Below, one piece after another: positions 54,957 to 63,948 of a DNA stretch of 64,000 bases; the first letter of the stretch is position 1; each line of letters opens with the position of its first letter. Where the stretch lies: positions 124,001 to 188,000 of the forward strand of contig CAMWQW010000005.1 in NCBI GenBank assembly GCA_947176505.1, in the 5' to 3' direction. The stretch is from an uncultured Lachnospiraceae bacterium (GTDB taxonomy: Bacteria; Bacillota; Clostridia; Lachnospirales; Lachnospiraceae). The translations under genes and the position numbers were made by a program. The notes beneath the pieces were generated by a model, which saw only the letters and a program-made list of their open reading frames with translations, had not been told where the DNA came from and searched no databases.

Positions 54957-55457
54957 ATGGAGAAACGAAAAGCGAAAAGAGGGTGGACGGCGCTGCTGAT
55001 TTTAAGCATTATTTTTATCACCCTAGGAACTTTATATATAATTGTAGGAGCTGTTGTGGGCAGTTTGGCTTTCAATGAAGATGCGGTTATTTTCGGTTAT
55101 ACGTTTGGCGGTCTGGGTGCAGTATTTTTGATTGTCGGAGGGATATGCCTGAGTCTTGAAATCCGTAAAAGAAGGCTTATTAATAAGCTGCTTCATTCGG
55201 GGCAATATATTATGGCGGAGATTTCGGAGATTACGATGAATTATGCCGTTCGCGTCAATTTCAGGCATCCCTACATAGTGATATGCAGATATCAGGATAT
55301 GAACGGATATGTCCACACGTTCAGGAGCCGTAACCTGAATTTTGATCCGGCGCCTCTTTTGCGGGACCGGATGGTGAGGGTTTATGTAGAGGGAGACGAC
55401 TTCAGGCATTATTATGTGGATATTGACGAGGTGCTGCCTGCGGTGATTGCGCATTAA
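54957..55457 (+). CDS. Small membrane protein of unknown function (intact paralogue)
   Basis: A 166-residue protein with two N-terminal helices (about 11-35 and 46-68) and a ~95-residue soluble domain with MAEISEITMNYAVR, YIVICRYQD, HTFRSRNLNFDP and FRHYYVDIDEV. It starts 17 bases after apeB, preceded by AAGGGATGGAG. The soluble part matches the frameshifted gene at 53169, so the pair arose by duplication around apeB. I do not recognise the family; the soluble part looks like a small beta-rich domain. Confidence 0.75.
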   Translation: MEKRKAKRGWTALLILSIIFITLGTLYIIVGAVVGSLAFNEDAVIFGYTFGGLGAVFLIVGGICLSLEIRKRRLINKLLHSGQYIMAEISEITMNYAVRVNFRHPYIVICRYQDMNGYVHTFRSRNLNFDPAPLLRDRMVRVYVEGDDFRHYYVDIDEVLPAVIAH

Positions 55458-55518
55458 AGAAAAAGCGTACCCGTCACCTTCCACAAAAAACGGAAACTCT
55501 TTTTGTGAAAATGGTTTC

Positions 55519-55583
55519 TTGCCGATGGGAATGAAGAATGCTACAATGAAGGAAACTGAAAAACGAAAATCAGTTTCCTTTTT
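55519..55583 (+). promoter_or_regulatory. Promoter with overlapping 11-bp inverted repeat, upstream of tetR
   Basis: TTGCCG (55519-55524), 17-base spacer, TACAAT (55542-55547). AAGGAAACTGA (55549-55559) and TCAGTTTCCTT (55570-55580) are perfect arms spaced by 10 bases and cover the expected start site; a T-run follows. It can be read as a TetR-type operator or as the terminator of the preceding small gene; both may be true. Confidence 0.55.
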
Positions 55584-55680
55584 GCATATCATGAAATGAA
55601 TCAATAGAATGCAACAGCATCCATAAAATGCGGCAACAGTCACGAGGTGGAGGTTTGCCGGCATGTTGAGAGGAGGCACA

Positions 55681-56244
55681 ATGGATTTAAAAGAAACGAT
55701 TCTCAAGGGTACAATTGAGGTTTTCAACGACAAAGGCTTAAAGTTCACGATGGACGATATTGCGGAAAGGTTGAAAATCAGCAAGAAGACATTATATAAG
55801 GTCTTTGATGATAAGGAAGCGTTGTTTCTTGCTATGGTAGATTACATCTTTGACTCCATCAAGGAGAGTGAGAGGGAGGTAATGGGGGATGTGAAATTGA
55901 GCACGGTGGAGAAGATACACAAGATACTGGGTGTGCTTCCGGAAGGATATAAGGACATTGATTTCCGCCGGCTTTATCTGCTGAAAGGAAAATATCCCAA
56001 CATCTACAAACAAGTGGAACTGCGGTTGGAGACGGGTTGGGAAAGCACAATAGCACTGCTTGAACAAGGAATTGCGGAAGGATGCATTAAGCCTGTGAAG
56101 ATTCCGATTCTCAAGATGATGTTGGAAGCGTCGATTGAACAGTTTTTTCAGAGAGATGTGCTGGTGCAGAACAACATTACTTATCACGAAGCGCTGAATG
56201 AAGTGGTGGACATTCTAATGGACGGCATTACTGTCAGCAGCTAA
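55681..56244 (+). CDS. TetR family transcriptional regulator
   Basis: A 187-residue repressor with the N-terminal helix-turn-helix of the family (residues ~6-50, FTMDDIAERLKISKKTLYKVFDDKEALF). The C-terminal ligand domain is helical with no recognised signature. AGAGGAGG precedes ATG 55681. It lies 18 bases upstream of the sugar-type transporter gene, with which it is probably co-transcribed, and 100 bases downstream of a palindrome that could be its own operator. The ligand is unknown. Confidence 0.92.
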   Translation: MDLKETILKGTIEVFNDKGLKFTMDDIAERLKISKKTLYKVFDDKEALFLAMVDYIFDSIKESEREVMGDVKLSTVEKIHKILGVLPEGYKDIDFRRLYLLKGKYPNIYKQVELRLETGWESTIALLEQGIAEGCIKPVKIPILKMMLEASIEQFFQRDVLVQNNITYHEALNEVVDILMDGITVSS

Positions 56245-56262
56245 GAAAGGGAGGTATTTCGT

Positions 56263-57636
56263 ATGAGATTAACAGCGAAAGAAAAAGTATCATACGGTCT
56301 GGGAGCGGTAGGTAAAGACATGGTCTATATGCTTTCCGCAAGCTATATCCTGTATTATTATCAGGATATTTTAGGAGTGAGCGCAATCGCGATGGGAGTG
56401 ATCCTCATGGCAGCGCGTGTATTTGATGCGTTTAACGACCCGGTTATGGGCGTACTGGTAGCCAAAACGAGAACGAAATGGGGAAAATTCCGTCCATGGC
56501 TTTTAATCGGAACGATTCTTAATGCGGTTATCTTAGTTATAATGTTCTGGGCACCGCCGGCGCTTGACGGAAGCGGTCTGATTGCATATGCTGCCGTCAC
56601 TTACATTGTTTGGGGCGTCACTTACACGATGATGGACATTCCGTATTGGTCCATGATTCCTGCCTTTACCGAGGGTGGAAAAGAGCGTGAAGGGCTTACT
56701 ACATTGGCGCGTTCCTGCGCAGGCGTAGGGTCTGCACTTGTCACAATTATCACGATGATGTGCGTGCAGGCGCTGGGGCATGGCAATGAGCGAGAAGGGT
56801 TCTGGAAGTTTGCTCTGATTATCGCGGTTCTTTTTGTGGCGTTCATCGTTATTACCTGCCTGAATATCAAAGAAAAATCTACCGTTGATGTAGAAGCGCC
56901 ATCGGTGGGACAGATGTTTAAGGCGCTTGTGCAGAATGACCAGACGATGATTGTTGTTATTTCTATCGTGTTGATTAACTGCTCTTTATATATTACATCT
57001 AATTTGCTGATTTACTTTTTTAAGTATGATTTTGGCGGTGAGACATGGTACAACGGTTATACGCTGTTTAATATGTTCGGCGGCGGTATTCAAATTTTGT
57101 CCATGATGCTGTTTTATCCGCTGCTTCGCAGGTTTATCAATTCCCTTCAGGTATTCTACGTGAGCTTTGTCATGGCGATCACGGGGTATGCAGTTTTGTT
57201 TGTGTTTATGTGTATCGGACTTACAAACATTGGCGCGTTGCTTGTGCCTGCGTTTCTTGTGTTTGTAGCCTTTGGCATGTTGACGGTGCTGACCACGGTG
57301 TTTCTTGCCAATACGGTGGACTACGGCGAACTGAAAAACAATCGTCGTGACGAGAGCGTGATATTTTCGATGCAGACTTTTGTAGTAAAGCTTGCTTCGG
57401 GTGTGGCGGCGATGATTGCCTCTGTCTGTTTATCTGTCTGCAATCTGAGTAATGACACATCGAATACGGCAGCGGTACAGGAAGCTGGTTCATCTGTTAT
57501 GGGACTGCGTTTGACGATGACGGTGGTTCCCATTGCCGGATTGTTAATTGCCGTATGCTTGTTCCGTAGAAAATATATTCTGACGGACCAAAAGGTGGAG
57601 GAGATTGCAGAACAAATTAAAAATAACCATAAATAG
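56263..57636 (+). CDS. GPH-type sugar:cation symporter (MFS)
   Basis: A 457-residue, 12-helix transporter of the glycoside-pentoside-hexuronide group (MelB/XynB-like). It starts with the family pattern KEKVSYGLGAVGKDMVY, and DAFNDPVMGVLVAKTRTKWGKFRPWLL is the conserved cation/sugar loop between helices 2 and 3. VDYGELKNNRRDESVIFS near residue 355 is also characteristic. AAGGGAGG precedes the ATG. It is likely regulated by the TetR gene just upstream. The substrate could be an oligosaccharide or glycoside; no glycosidase is adjacent. Confidence 0.93.
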   Translation: MRLTAKEKVSYGLGAVGKDMVYMLSASYILYYYQDILGVSAIAMGVILMAARVFDAFNDPVMGVLVAKTRTKWGKFRPWLLIGTILNAVILVIMFWAPPALDGSGLIAYAAVTYIVWGVTYTMMDIPYWSMIPAFTEGGKEREGLTTLARSCAGVGSALVTIITMMCVQALGHGNEREGFWKFALIIAVLFVAFIVITCLNIKEKSTVDVEAPSVGQMFKALVQNDQTMIVVISIVLINCSLYITSNLLIYFFKYDFGGETWYNGYTLFNMFGGGIQILSMMLFYPLLRRFINSLQVFYVSFVMAITGYAVLFVFMCIGLTNIGALLVPAFLVFVAFGMLTVLTTVFLANTVDYGELKNNRRDESVIFSMQTFVVKLASGVAAMIASVCLSVCNLSNDTSNTAAVQEAGSSVMGLRLTMTVVPIAGLLIAVCLFRRKYILTDQKVEEIAEQIKNNHK

Positions 57637-57659
57637 GTATAATTAAGCAAGAAAATGTA

Positions 57660-57688
57660 TTTCCATTTCCAGAATCTTCTGGTACAAT
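57660..57688 (+). promoter_or_regulatory. Promoter of the small membrane protein gene
   Basis: TTTCCA (57660-57665), 17-base spacer, TACAAT (57683-57688), with extended TGG before the -10. Confidence 0.6.
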
Positions 57689-57760
57689 AGTTGTCATATT
57701 GTGAAATATTTTCACGAAGGATAGAAATTATCAATTATTTTCAGAGGAGGAAATGAGTAA

Positions 57761-58324
57761 ATGGGAAATCTACAAAATGCAGGTGCAGGTCTTAGGAAAA
57801 TGTTTATTGCGTCAATCGGTGCGATTATTTGTGCGGTCTTGGTGATTATTCCGATTGTAAACATTTTGGCGGGGATTGCTGCGATTGTTTTCGGAGTTTT
57901 AAGTCTGGTAGGTCTGTACGGTGCGGGTAAGGATATCGCGGGATGTAAGACAGCGTTTACGCTTACTATCATTAACATGGTAGTCAGTGTTGCGGGCACA
58001 CTGGTCGGTGCAGGATTTTTGGGCATCATCTTTTCGATTGCAGATTCTGTGCTGAGTTTCTTGATCTGCTACTTAGTATGCACTTCTGTTTCTGAGGTGA
58101 TGAATCAGATTGGAGCAGCCGATGTGGCAAGTAAAGGTGCACTTGTCTGGAAGATTAATGCAGTATGTTATGCCATTTTGATTATTATTGCGATTCTCGG
58201 CGCTGTTCCGGGCTTAGCTCTGATTGCTTCTTTGGCGGCAATCGGTGTATTGGTTGCATCATTAGTTGCTTCCATTTTCTATATGATTTTCTTAAACAAG
58301 AGCAGCCAAGCGCTGGGTGCATAA
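57761..58324 (+). CDS. Polytopic membrane protein of unknown function
   Basis: A 187-residue very hydrophobic protein with about five helices, rich in Ala, Ile and Val. The N-terminal hydrophilic stretch is short (MGNLQNAGAGLRK). No charged or metal-binding motif stands out. GAGGAGG lies 10 bases before the ATG, and it has its own promoter (57660) and terminator (58371), so it is a single-gene unit. I do not recognise a family. Confidence 0.75.
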   Translation: MGNLQNAGAGLRKMFIASIGAIICAVLVIIPIVNILAGIAAIVFGVLSLVGLYGAGKDIAGCKTAFTLTIINMVVSVAGTLVGAGFLGIIFSIADSVLSFLICYLVCTSVSEVMNQIGAADVASKGALVWKINAVCYAILIIIAILGAVPGLALIASLAAIGVLVASLVASIFYMIFLNKSSQALGA

Positions 58325-58370
58325 TTTGAGGCATATGTTGAAGCAACATAACAATATTATATGAATGATA

Positions 58371-58407
58371 AGAAAGTGAACCGTTTCGTGCGGTTCGCTT
58401 TCTTTTT
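58371..58407 (+). terminator. Rho-independent terminator
   Basis: AGAAAGTGAACCG (58371-58383) pairs with CGGTTCGCTTTCT (58391-58403) with one wobble pair and a 7-base loop, followed by TTTT. Confidence 0.85.
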
Positions 58408-58513
58408 GCTTTACAAGGTGATACAATAGACGCAGATTACGGCATCTGCTTATATGATGTGACAGACGCGGTATAGGGTGTCAATAAGTTATGAATGAAC
58501 GGAGGGAACGGGA

Positions 58514-59386
58514 ATGAGATTGGGTGCATTGGAGGCAGGCGGAACGAAAATGGTTTGCGCTATAGGTGATGAGACAGGGAAAATTTTTGAGCAGGTATCG
58601 ATACCGACGCAGACGCCGGAGGTCACGATGCCGAAGCTGATTGCGTATTTTAGAGAGCGCGGTGTGGAGGCTTTGGGCGTCGGGTGTTTCGGACCGATTG
58701 AACTGGATAGAAACTCTCCGGAATACGGCTGCATTACGTCTACGCCGAAGGTGGCATGGAGAAACTATAATATCGTAGGAGAGCTGGCGGATGCGCTTCA
58801 GTGTCCGATTGGCTTTGATACGGATGTGAACGGTTCCGTTCTCGGCGAAGTGACTTTCGGACAGGCGAAAGGTAAGAACTGTGTGATTTATCTTACAATC
58901 GGCACCGGTGTGGGCGGCGGTATTTATATAGATGGCAAATTATTACACGGAATGGTTCATCCGGAGGCGGGACATGTATTAATCCGCAAGAGAAGTGACG
59001 ATACTTATGAAGGGAAATGTCCGTATCATAAGACTTGTCTGGAAGGACTGGCAGCCGGACCGGCGATAGAAGAGCGCTGGGGCAAAAAGGCGGTAGAACT
59101 TGCAAAGAGGGCAGAGGTATGGGATTTGGAGGCGGACTATATTGCGCAGGCGCTTACGGGATATATACTGACTTTGTCACCGGAAATGATTATATTAGGC
59201 GGCGGTGTGATGCATCAGGAGCAGTTGTTTCCGATGATCAGGCGGAAGGTGACACAGTTGTTGGGCGGTTATGTGCAAGCCAAAGAATTGGATGACATGG
59301 ATCACTATATTGTGCCAGCCAGCTTGCATGACGATCAGGGTATCATGGGGTGTCTGGAACTGGCGAGAAGAGAACTGGCAAGATAA
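58514..59386 (+). CDS. ROK family sugar kinase (fructokinase type)
   Basis: A 290-residue kinase. GALEAGGTKMVCAIGD is the ATP-binding N-terminus. DVNGSVLGE and IGTGVGGGI follow. The zinc site reads HPEAGHVLIRKRSDD then CPYHKTCLEGLAAGPA, typical of the ROK fructokinase/mannokinase branch (GmuE/ScrK-like), and LILGGG-like MIILGGGVMHQ closes the fold. It most likely phosphorylates fructose, with mannose or glucose as other options. GGAGGGAACGGGA precedes the start. No transporter or invertase is adjacent. Confidence 0.9.
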   Translation: MRLGALEAGGTKMVCAIGDETGKIFEQVSIPTQTPEVTMPKLIAYFRERGVEALGVGCFGPIELDRNSPEYGCITSTPKVAWRNYNIVGELADALQCPIGFDTDVNGSVLGEVTFGQAKGKNCVIYLTIGTGVGGGIYIDGKLLHGMVHPEAGHVLIRKRSDDTYEGKCPYHKTCLEGLAAGPAIEERWGKKAVELAKRAEVWDLEADYIAQALTGYILTLSPEMIILGGGVMHQEQLFPMIRRKVTQLLGGYVQAKELDDMDHYIVPASLHDDQGIMGCLELARRELAR

Positions 59387-59429
59387 AATCGGAAATTCTG
59401 CCTAAAAAAATAAAAAGTGGTTCAGACTC

Positions 59430-59456
59430 TAAAGTCTGACGCGAAATATCCGATAC
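59430..59456 (+). promoter_or_regulatory. Sigma-28 promoter of the flgM operon
   Basis: TAAA (59430-59433), 15-base spacer, TCCGATAC (59449-59456), close to TAAA-N15-GCCGATAA. It lies 42 bases before the flgM start. Confidence 0.8.
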
Positions 59457-59498
59457 AAATAGTGTAAAGAATTATTTGGATGGAAGGAGGAGTCTCCT

Positions 59499-59780
59499 AT
59501 GCGTATTGAATCTTACACACAGGTACAGCAGTTATATAACACGAATAAGCCTGCTAAATTACAGGGTAAATCCAAAATAGCTGCTTCGGATCAGATACAG
59601 ATTTCTAGTATCGGTAAAGATATTCAGACTGCTAAGAATGCAGTGGCAGCATCGGAAGATATCAGAGAAGAATTGACGGCTCCCTTAAAAGCAAGTATTG
59701 CAGGCGGCACATATCAGGTAAGCGGCGAAAGCTTTGCGGAGAAGTTGATGAAGAAATATGAAGAGATTGAAAGTCTGTAG
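59499..59780 (+). CDS. flgM: Anti-sigma-28 factor FlgM
   Basis: A 93-residue protein that binds sigma-28 until the hook-basal body is finished and FlgM is exported. SDQIQISSIGKDIQTAKNAV in the middle and a C-terminal amphipathic region with GTYQVSGESFAEKLM match FlgM proteins of Firmicutes. GGAAGGAGGAG precedes the ATG. Being first in an operon behind a sigma-28-like promoter gives negative feedback on its own synthesis. Followed by flgN, flgK, flgK and flgL. Confidence 0.9.
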   Translation: MRIESYTQVQQLYNTNKPAKLQGKSKIAASDQIQISSIGKDIQTAKNAVAASEDIREELTAPLKASIAGGTYQVSGESFAEKLMKKYEEIESL

Positions 59781-59804
59781 GCACAGTGAAGGAGAGAGTA
59801 TAGC

Positions 59805-60323
59805 GTGGCAAGTTTAATGGAAGTCTTGATTGAGGTGTTAGACAAAGAGAATCAGGAATATGCAAAACTGTTGACTTTATCCATGCGCAAAACTCCGGTC
59901 ATTGTGTCTGAGGACTTAGACGAATTAGCAAAAATCACGGATGAGGAGCAGATCATAGTAGGCAGAATTAATCATCTGGATAATCAGAGAAATGAAGCTA
60001 TTAATGATATTGCGAATGTGCTTAACAAGGATGTTAGTAACTTAAAAATTGTGGATTTGATTAAAATGCTGGCGGCAAGACCGGAAGAGCAGGAGAAGCT
60101 CGCGGCTGTATTTGACAGCTTGCAGGAGAATGTGCGCGGTGTAAAGCGGGTCAACGAACAGAATCGGGAATTGCTTCAGGAGGCGTTGGAGCTGGTGCAG
60201 TTCAACATGAATGTTATTCAAGCGATGAACAAAGCTCCCGAGACTGCGAATTACAACAGAGGCGCTTTTAACACCGGGGATATGATTGGTGCAAGCCACA
60301 AATCCTTTGACGCTAAGCAATAA
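59805..60323 (+). CDS. flgN: Flagellar chaperone FlgN
   Basis: A 172-residue helical protein that binds the hook-filament junction proteins FlgK and FlgL before export. The long amphipathic helices (LIEVLDKENQEYAKLLTLSMRK, EEQIIVGRINHLDNQRN) and the RVNEQNRELLQEALELVQFNM region fit the FlgN family. The start is a GTG with GGAGAGAG upstream. It lies between flgM and flgK as in many Firmicutes. Confidence 0.88.
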   Translation: MASLMEVLIEVLDKENQEYAKLLTLSMRKTPVIVSEDLDELAKITDEEQIIVGRINHLDNQRNEAINDIANVLNKDVSNLKIVDLIKMLAARPEEQEKLAAVFDSLQENVRGVKRVNEQNRELLQEALELVQFNMNVIQAMNKAPETANYNRGAFNTGDMIGASHKSFDAKQ

Positions 60324-60343
60324 TTGTTGAGGACGGTAGAATT

Positions 60344-62014
60344 ATGTCATTAATGGGAAGCCTTTGGACGGGCGTATCAGGATTACAAACTTCAAATAAC
60401 GCGCTGAATACGACGGCGCACAACATGTCGAATTTGGACACCGTAGGATATACCAGACAGCAGGTCGCTCAATCGACCAGAACGTATACGACGATTGAGA
60501 AGGGCAATAAGACGAACTGGAAGCAGATAGGTCTTGGTGTCAACTATTCCCTAACAAGACAGGAAAGAAGTATATTTTTAGACAAAAACTATCGTCGTGA
60601 GTCGGGACGAAGTGCTTTTTATGATGTCTCAACGAGCGCGATGGAAGAAATAGAGTATATATTGGGCGAGGGTCAGGCAGGAGGTTCTATTGAAGGACAT
60701 GAGTTTTCAGAATCTCTTTCTAATTTCTGGGTAGCAGTGCAGGAACTTAGTAAAGACCCTACGAGCTCCGTGAATCAGAACTTGTTTGTGACACGTGCAT
60801 ATGAATTTGTGACACGTGCGTCAGCAGTATATAAGTCATTAGCTGAATATCAGGACAACTTAAACAAGTCTGTTGTAAAAGAAGTAGACAATATTAATAA
60901 ATATGCAGTGCAGATTGAAGAATTGAACAAGAAAATCGTTTCAATCGAGGCAGGGCAGGAACATGCCAATGACTTGCGTGATAAGCGTAATCTTCTTTTG
61001 GATAAACTGGCTCAGCTGGGAAATATTTCGTATACCGAGGATATTACCGGATATGTGAGCGTGAGATTTGAGGACGTGGATCTTGTCAAGGGCGGTCTGA
61101 TTAATGAAATGGCGATATATACGGATCCTAAAACCGGATTCTACACACCGTACTGGACGATGTTAGCCAATTTTGATTATGACAAAGACGGCAAGCAAAT
61201 CGTGACGCAAGAGGGAATCTCCGGCGCCATAGTATTTGATTTGACCAGAGAGGTTTCTTCCGATCTGAATACGGATATCGGTTCTTTGAAAGGTATGCTG
61301 CTCGCCAGAGGAGATCACAGAGCTACATACAAAGAGCTTAAGAATTTTCCGCCGGATGCCGATCCGACGGATCCGGAGCAGGCAGTGGACGGCTGGTACG
61401 ACCAGAATATCTCTCAGTCTATTGTTATGAATATACAAGCGGAGTTTGATCAGCTGATTAATGCGGTGGCAACGAAGATTAATGATATTCTGGCAGAAGA
61501 AGCGGAGAGCGCAGGACCGGCAGGAGTCTCTGATTATTTGAGAGATGAGAATGGCGAACCGTATAAGCTTTTTATTAAGAATACAGAAGGAGAGGACTGG
61601 ACAGTATCCAATCTTCTGGTCAATCCGGATTTGCGCCAGACCCCGGCGCTCCTTAAGTTCCGGAAGGATGAACATTCGGAAGACTATCCTGCAATGGTGA
61701 AGCTGAAAGCTGCTTTTGAGGAGAAAATTTATACGCTGAATCCCAATGTTGAGACGCCCCTCTGCTTTACGGATTATTATAAGAATCTGGTGGCACAGGT
61801 AGCTAATAGCGGTTCGGTATTCAGAGGTATTCAAGCGACGCAGACGCAGGCGACCGACGAACTGCTTAATGCGAGAGAGCAGGTTGTAGGTGTTTCCTCG
61901 GATGAAGAGTTGACGAATATGATTAGATTCCAGAACGCATACAATGCATCCAGCCGGTATATTAACGTAATCAGCGAGATGCTGGAGCATATTTTGAGTA
62001 CGCTCGGCAGATAA
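60344..62014 (+). CDS. flgK: Hook-associated protein 1 (first copy)
   Basis: Junction protein between hook and filament, 556 residues. The N-terminal flagellar rod/hook motif LWTGVSGLQTSNNALNTTAHNMSNLDTVGYTRQ and the C-terminal MIRFQNAYNASSRYINVISEMLEHIL pair to form the D0 coiled coil. The middle (about 150-480) is variable. A GAGGACGG sequence precedes the ATG. A second flgK follows 17 bases downstream; the two differ in length and middle region. Confidence 0.93.
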   Translation: MSLMGSLWTGVSGLQTSNNALNTTAHNMSNLDTVGYTRQQVAQSTRTYTTIEKGNKTNWKQIGLGVNYSLTRQERSIFLDKNYRRESGRSAFYDVSTSAMEEIEYILGEGQAGGSIEGHEFSESLSNFWVAVQELSKDPTSSVNQNLFVTRAYEFVTRASAVYKSLAEYQDNLNKSVVKEVDNINKYAVQIEELNKKIVSIEAGQEHANDLRDKRNLLLDKLAQLGNISYTEDITGYVSVRFEDVDLVKGGLINEMAIYTDPKTGFYTPYWTMLANFDYDKDGKQIVTQEGISGAIVFDLTREVSSDLNTDIGSLKGMLLARGDHRATYKELKNFPPDADPTDPEQAVDGWYDQNISQSIVMNIQAEFDQLINAVATKINDILAEEAESAGPAGVSDYLRDENGEPYKLFIKNTEGEDWTVSNLLVNPDLRQTPALLKFRKDEHSEDYPAMVKLKAAFEEKIYTLNPNVETPLCFTDYYKNLVAQVANSGSVFRGIQATQTQATDELLNAREQVVGVSSDEELTNMIRFQNAYNASSRYINVISEMLEHILSTLGR

Positions 62015-62031
62015 GATAGAGAGGTGATTTT

Positions 62032-63903
62032 ATGGCATCTACATTTTTTGGATTAGAAATTGCAGCATCGGGGTTGAGAGCTTCCAATGCAGCGCTCAAT
62101 ACGACGGCGAACAATATCAGTAATACAAATACGGAAGGGTACAGCCGGCAGGAAGTAAAGCAGGAAGCCATGAATCCGCTTCGCGTGTTTGCGACATACG
62201 GCTGTGCGGGCGCAGGTGTCAATACATTAGCAATCGAACGTATCAGGGAGCAGTTCTATGATAACAAATTCCGTGATAACGAGACGAAGCTGGGTGAGTT
62301 CGACACGAAGGCATATTACTGCAAAATGATTGAGGATTATCTTGAGGACGACAATAAGACAGGGTTTAAGTCGATTTTTGACCAGTTTTCAATGGCATTG
62401 CAGGAGATTACGAAGAATGCCAGCAGCGAATCCTACAAGAGAGCTTTTATTTCCCAAGCTAAGAGCTTGACGGATTATTTCAATAATCTTTACGGTGATT
62501 TACAGAATTTGCAGGCGGATGTGAATGATGAGATTAAGATTCGTGTCGATCACATCAATTCTATCGCACAGGATATCGCAACAGTCAACAAGCAGATTAA
62601 TACGATTGAGATGGCAGGAACGATAGCCAATGAACTTCGCGATAAGAGAGACACTCTGATAGATGAGCTGTCGGCGGTTGTGGACGTTAAGATAGAGGAG
62701 ACCCCGATTTATGATCAATTAGGAAACGCTACGGGCGCGAACAGATATATTGTGCGTATCGCCGGCGGGCAGACACTGGTTGACCAGAATGATTACAATC
62801 AGTTAGTATGTGAGGCGCGTACGTCAAGTGAGAAGGTTAATCAGACGGATATAGACGGTCTGTATGATATCCGCTGGACGAACGGTACGGATTTTGGTTT
62901 ATACAATGCATCGATGCACGGCGAGCTGAAAGGCTTGATTGAGATGCGTGACGGCAATAACGGCGAGTATTTCAACGGAAAAGCCTCCAACATCGTATAT
63001 AGCGGTAAGACCAGTCAGGTGACCATTAAGACCTCAGCGGCATATCTCAACAGCATGAGTAAGTCGAATTTGTCGGATACAGGCGGCATCATAAATATTG
63101 GCGACCAGTTATATTACTTTAAAGATTGGTCTTTTGATGAAGAAACGGGAGAGTATACTTTTACGATTGATAATGAGGCAACCAAGGCGGCTGGCTTCGG
63201 TGACGCGCTGACCGCAGAGAAAAGAGGTAAGACTGCTTCGGTCGGTCAGGATGTTCATTATCAGGGTGTGCCCTATTATATGGCTCAGATGAATGAGTGG
63301 ATACGTGATTTTACCAAGAAGATCAATGAATTCTTTACGGATGGTATGACAGATGCGGAGGAGGATGCCGGAATACTTTTTACCGGTACTTATCCGAACA
63401 GCACCGGACAGTATACCGAAGATGAGCTGAATGATTCCCGTCAGAACGGTAAGGGATATTATTATATAACAGCCGGCAATGTGACGATTGAGAGCATGCT
63501 GATGAAGGACGCGTCTTTGCTCGGTACAAGAGGCAAGGGCGAGACGATTGGAGATGCGGAAGAGGTTGACGGTGTAGAGCAGCATCAGCAGGTAAGGAAA
63601 ATTATCTCTATGCTGAGTGATAAGAATCAGTTCAGCTTCCGAGGAAGAGATGCAGGCGGATTTCTGGAGTGCGTATTATCGGATGCCATGCTCAATAAGA
63701 AGAATGCAGATACGTTCTATTCAACTTACTTGAGTTTGGAGGTTAATATTGAGAATCAGAGAACATCTATCTCCGGTGTGGATGAAGACGAGGAGGCAGT
63801 AAGTCTTGTGAAATACCAGAATTCTTACACATTGGCTTCCAAGATGATTTCTGTATTGACGGAGGTATATGACAGACTGATTTTACAGACTGGTGTGTCA
63901 TAA
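62032..63903 (+). CDS. flgK: Hook-associated protein 1 (second copy)
   Basis: Second FlgK-like junction protein, 623 residues. GLEIAASGLRASNAALNTTANNISNTNTEGYSRQEV at the start and LVKYQNSYTLASKMISVLTEVYDRLI at the end are the standard D0 helices. Its middle domain (about 200-540) is longer than that of the first copy and not obviously alike. AGAGAGGTG precedes the ATG. Either each copy forms part of the junction, or one has taken another role, for example as an alternative adaptor or cap. Confidence 0.92.
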   Translation: MASTFFGLEIAASGLRASNAALNTTANNISNTNTEGYSRQEVKQEAMNPLRVFATYGCAGAGVNTLAIERIREQFYDNKFRDNETKLGEFDTKAYYCKMIEDYLEDDNKTGFKSIFDQFSMALQEITKNASSESYKRAFISQAKSLTDYFNNLYGDLQNLQADVNDEIKIRVDHINSIAQDIATVNKQINTIEMAGTIANELRDKRDTLIDELSAVVDVKIEETPIYDQLGNATGANRYIVRIAGGQTLVDQNDYNQLVCEARTSSEKVNQTDIDGLYDIRWTNGTDFGLYNASMHGELKGLIEMRDGNNGEYFNGKASNIVYSGKTSQVTIKTSAAYLNSMSKSNLSDTGGIINIGDQLYYFKDWSFDEETGEYTFTIDNEATKAAGFGDALTAEKRGKTASVGQDVHYQGVPYYMAQMNEWIRDFTKKINEFFTDGMTDAEEDAGILFTGTYPNSTGQYTEDELNDSRQNGKGYYYITAGNVTIESMLMKDASLLGTRGKGETIGDAEEVDGVEQHQQVRKIISMLSDKNQFSFRGRDAGGFLECVLSDAMLNKKNADTFYSTYLSLEVNIENQRTSISGVDEDEEAVSLVKYQNSYTLASKMISVLTEVYDRLILQTGVS

Positions 63904-63948
63904 GGTGCAAATAGAGATAGCTTAAAACATGAAAGAGGATGATAACCT

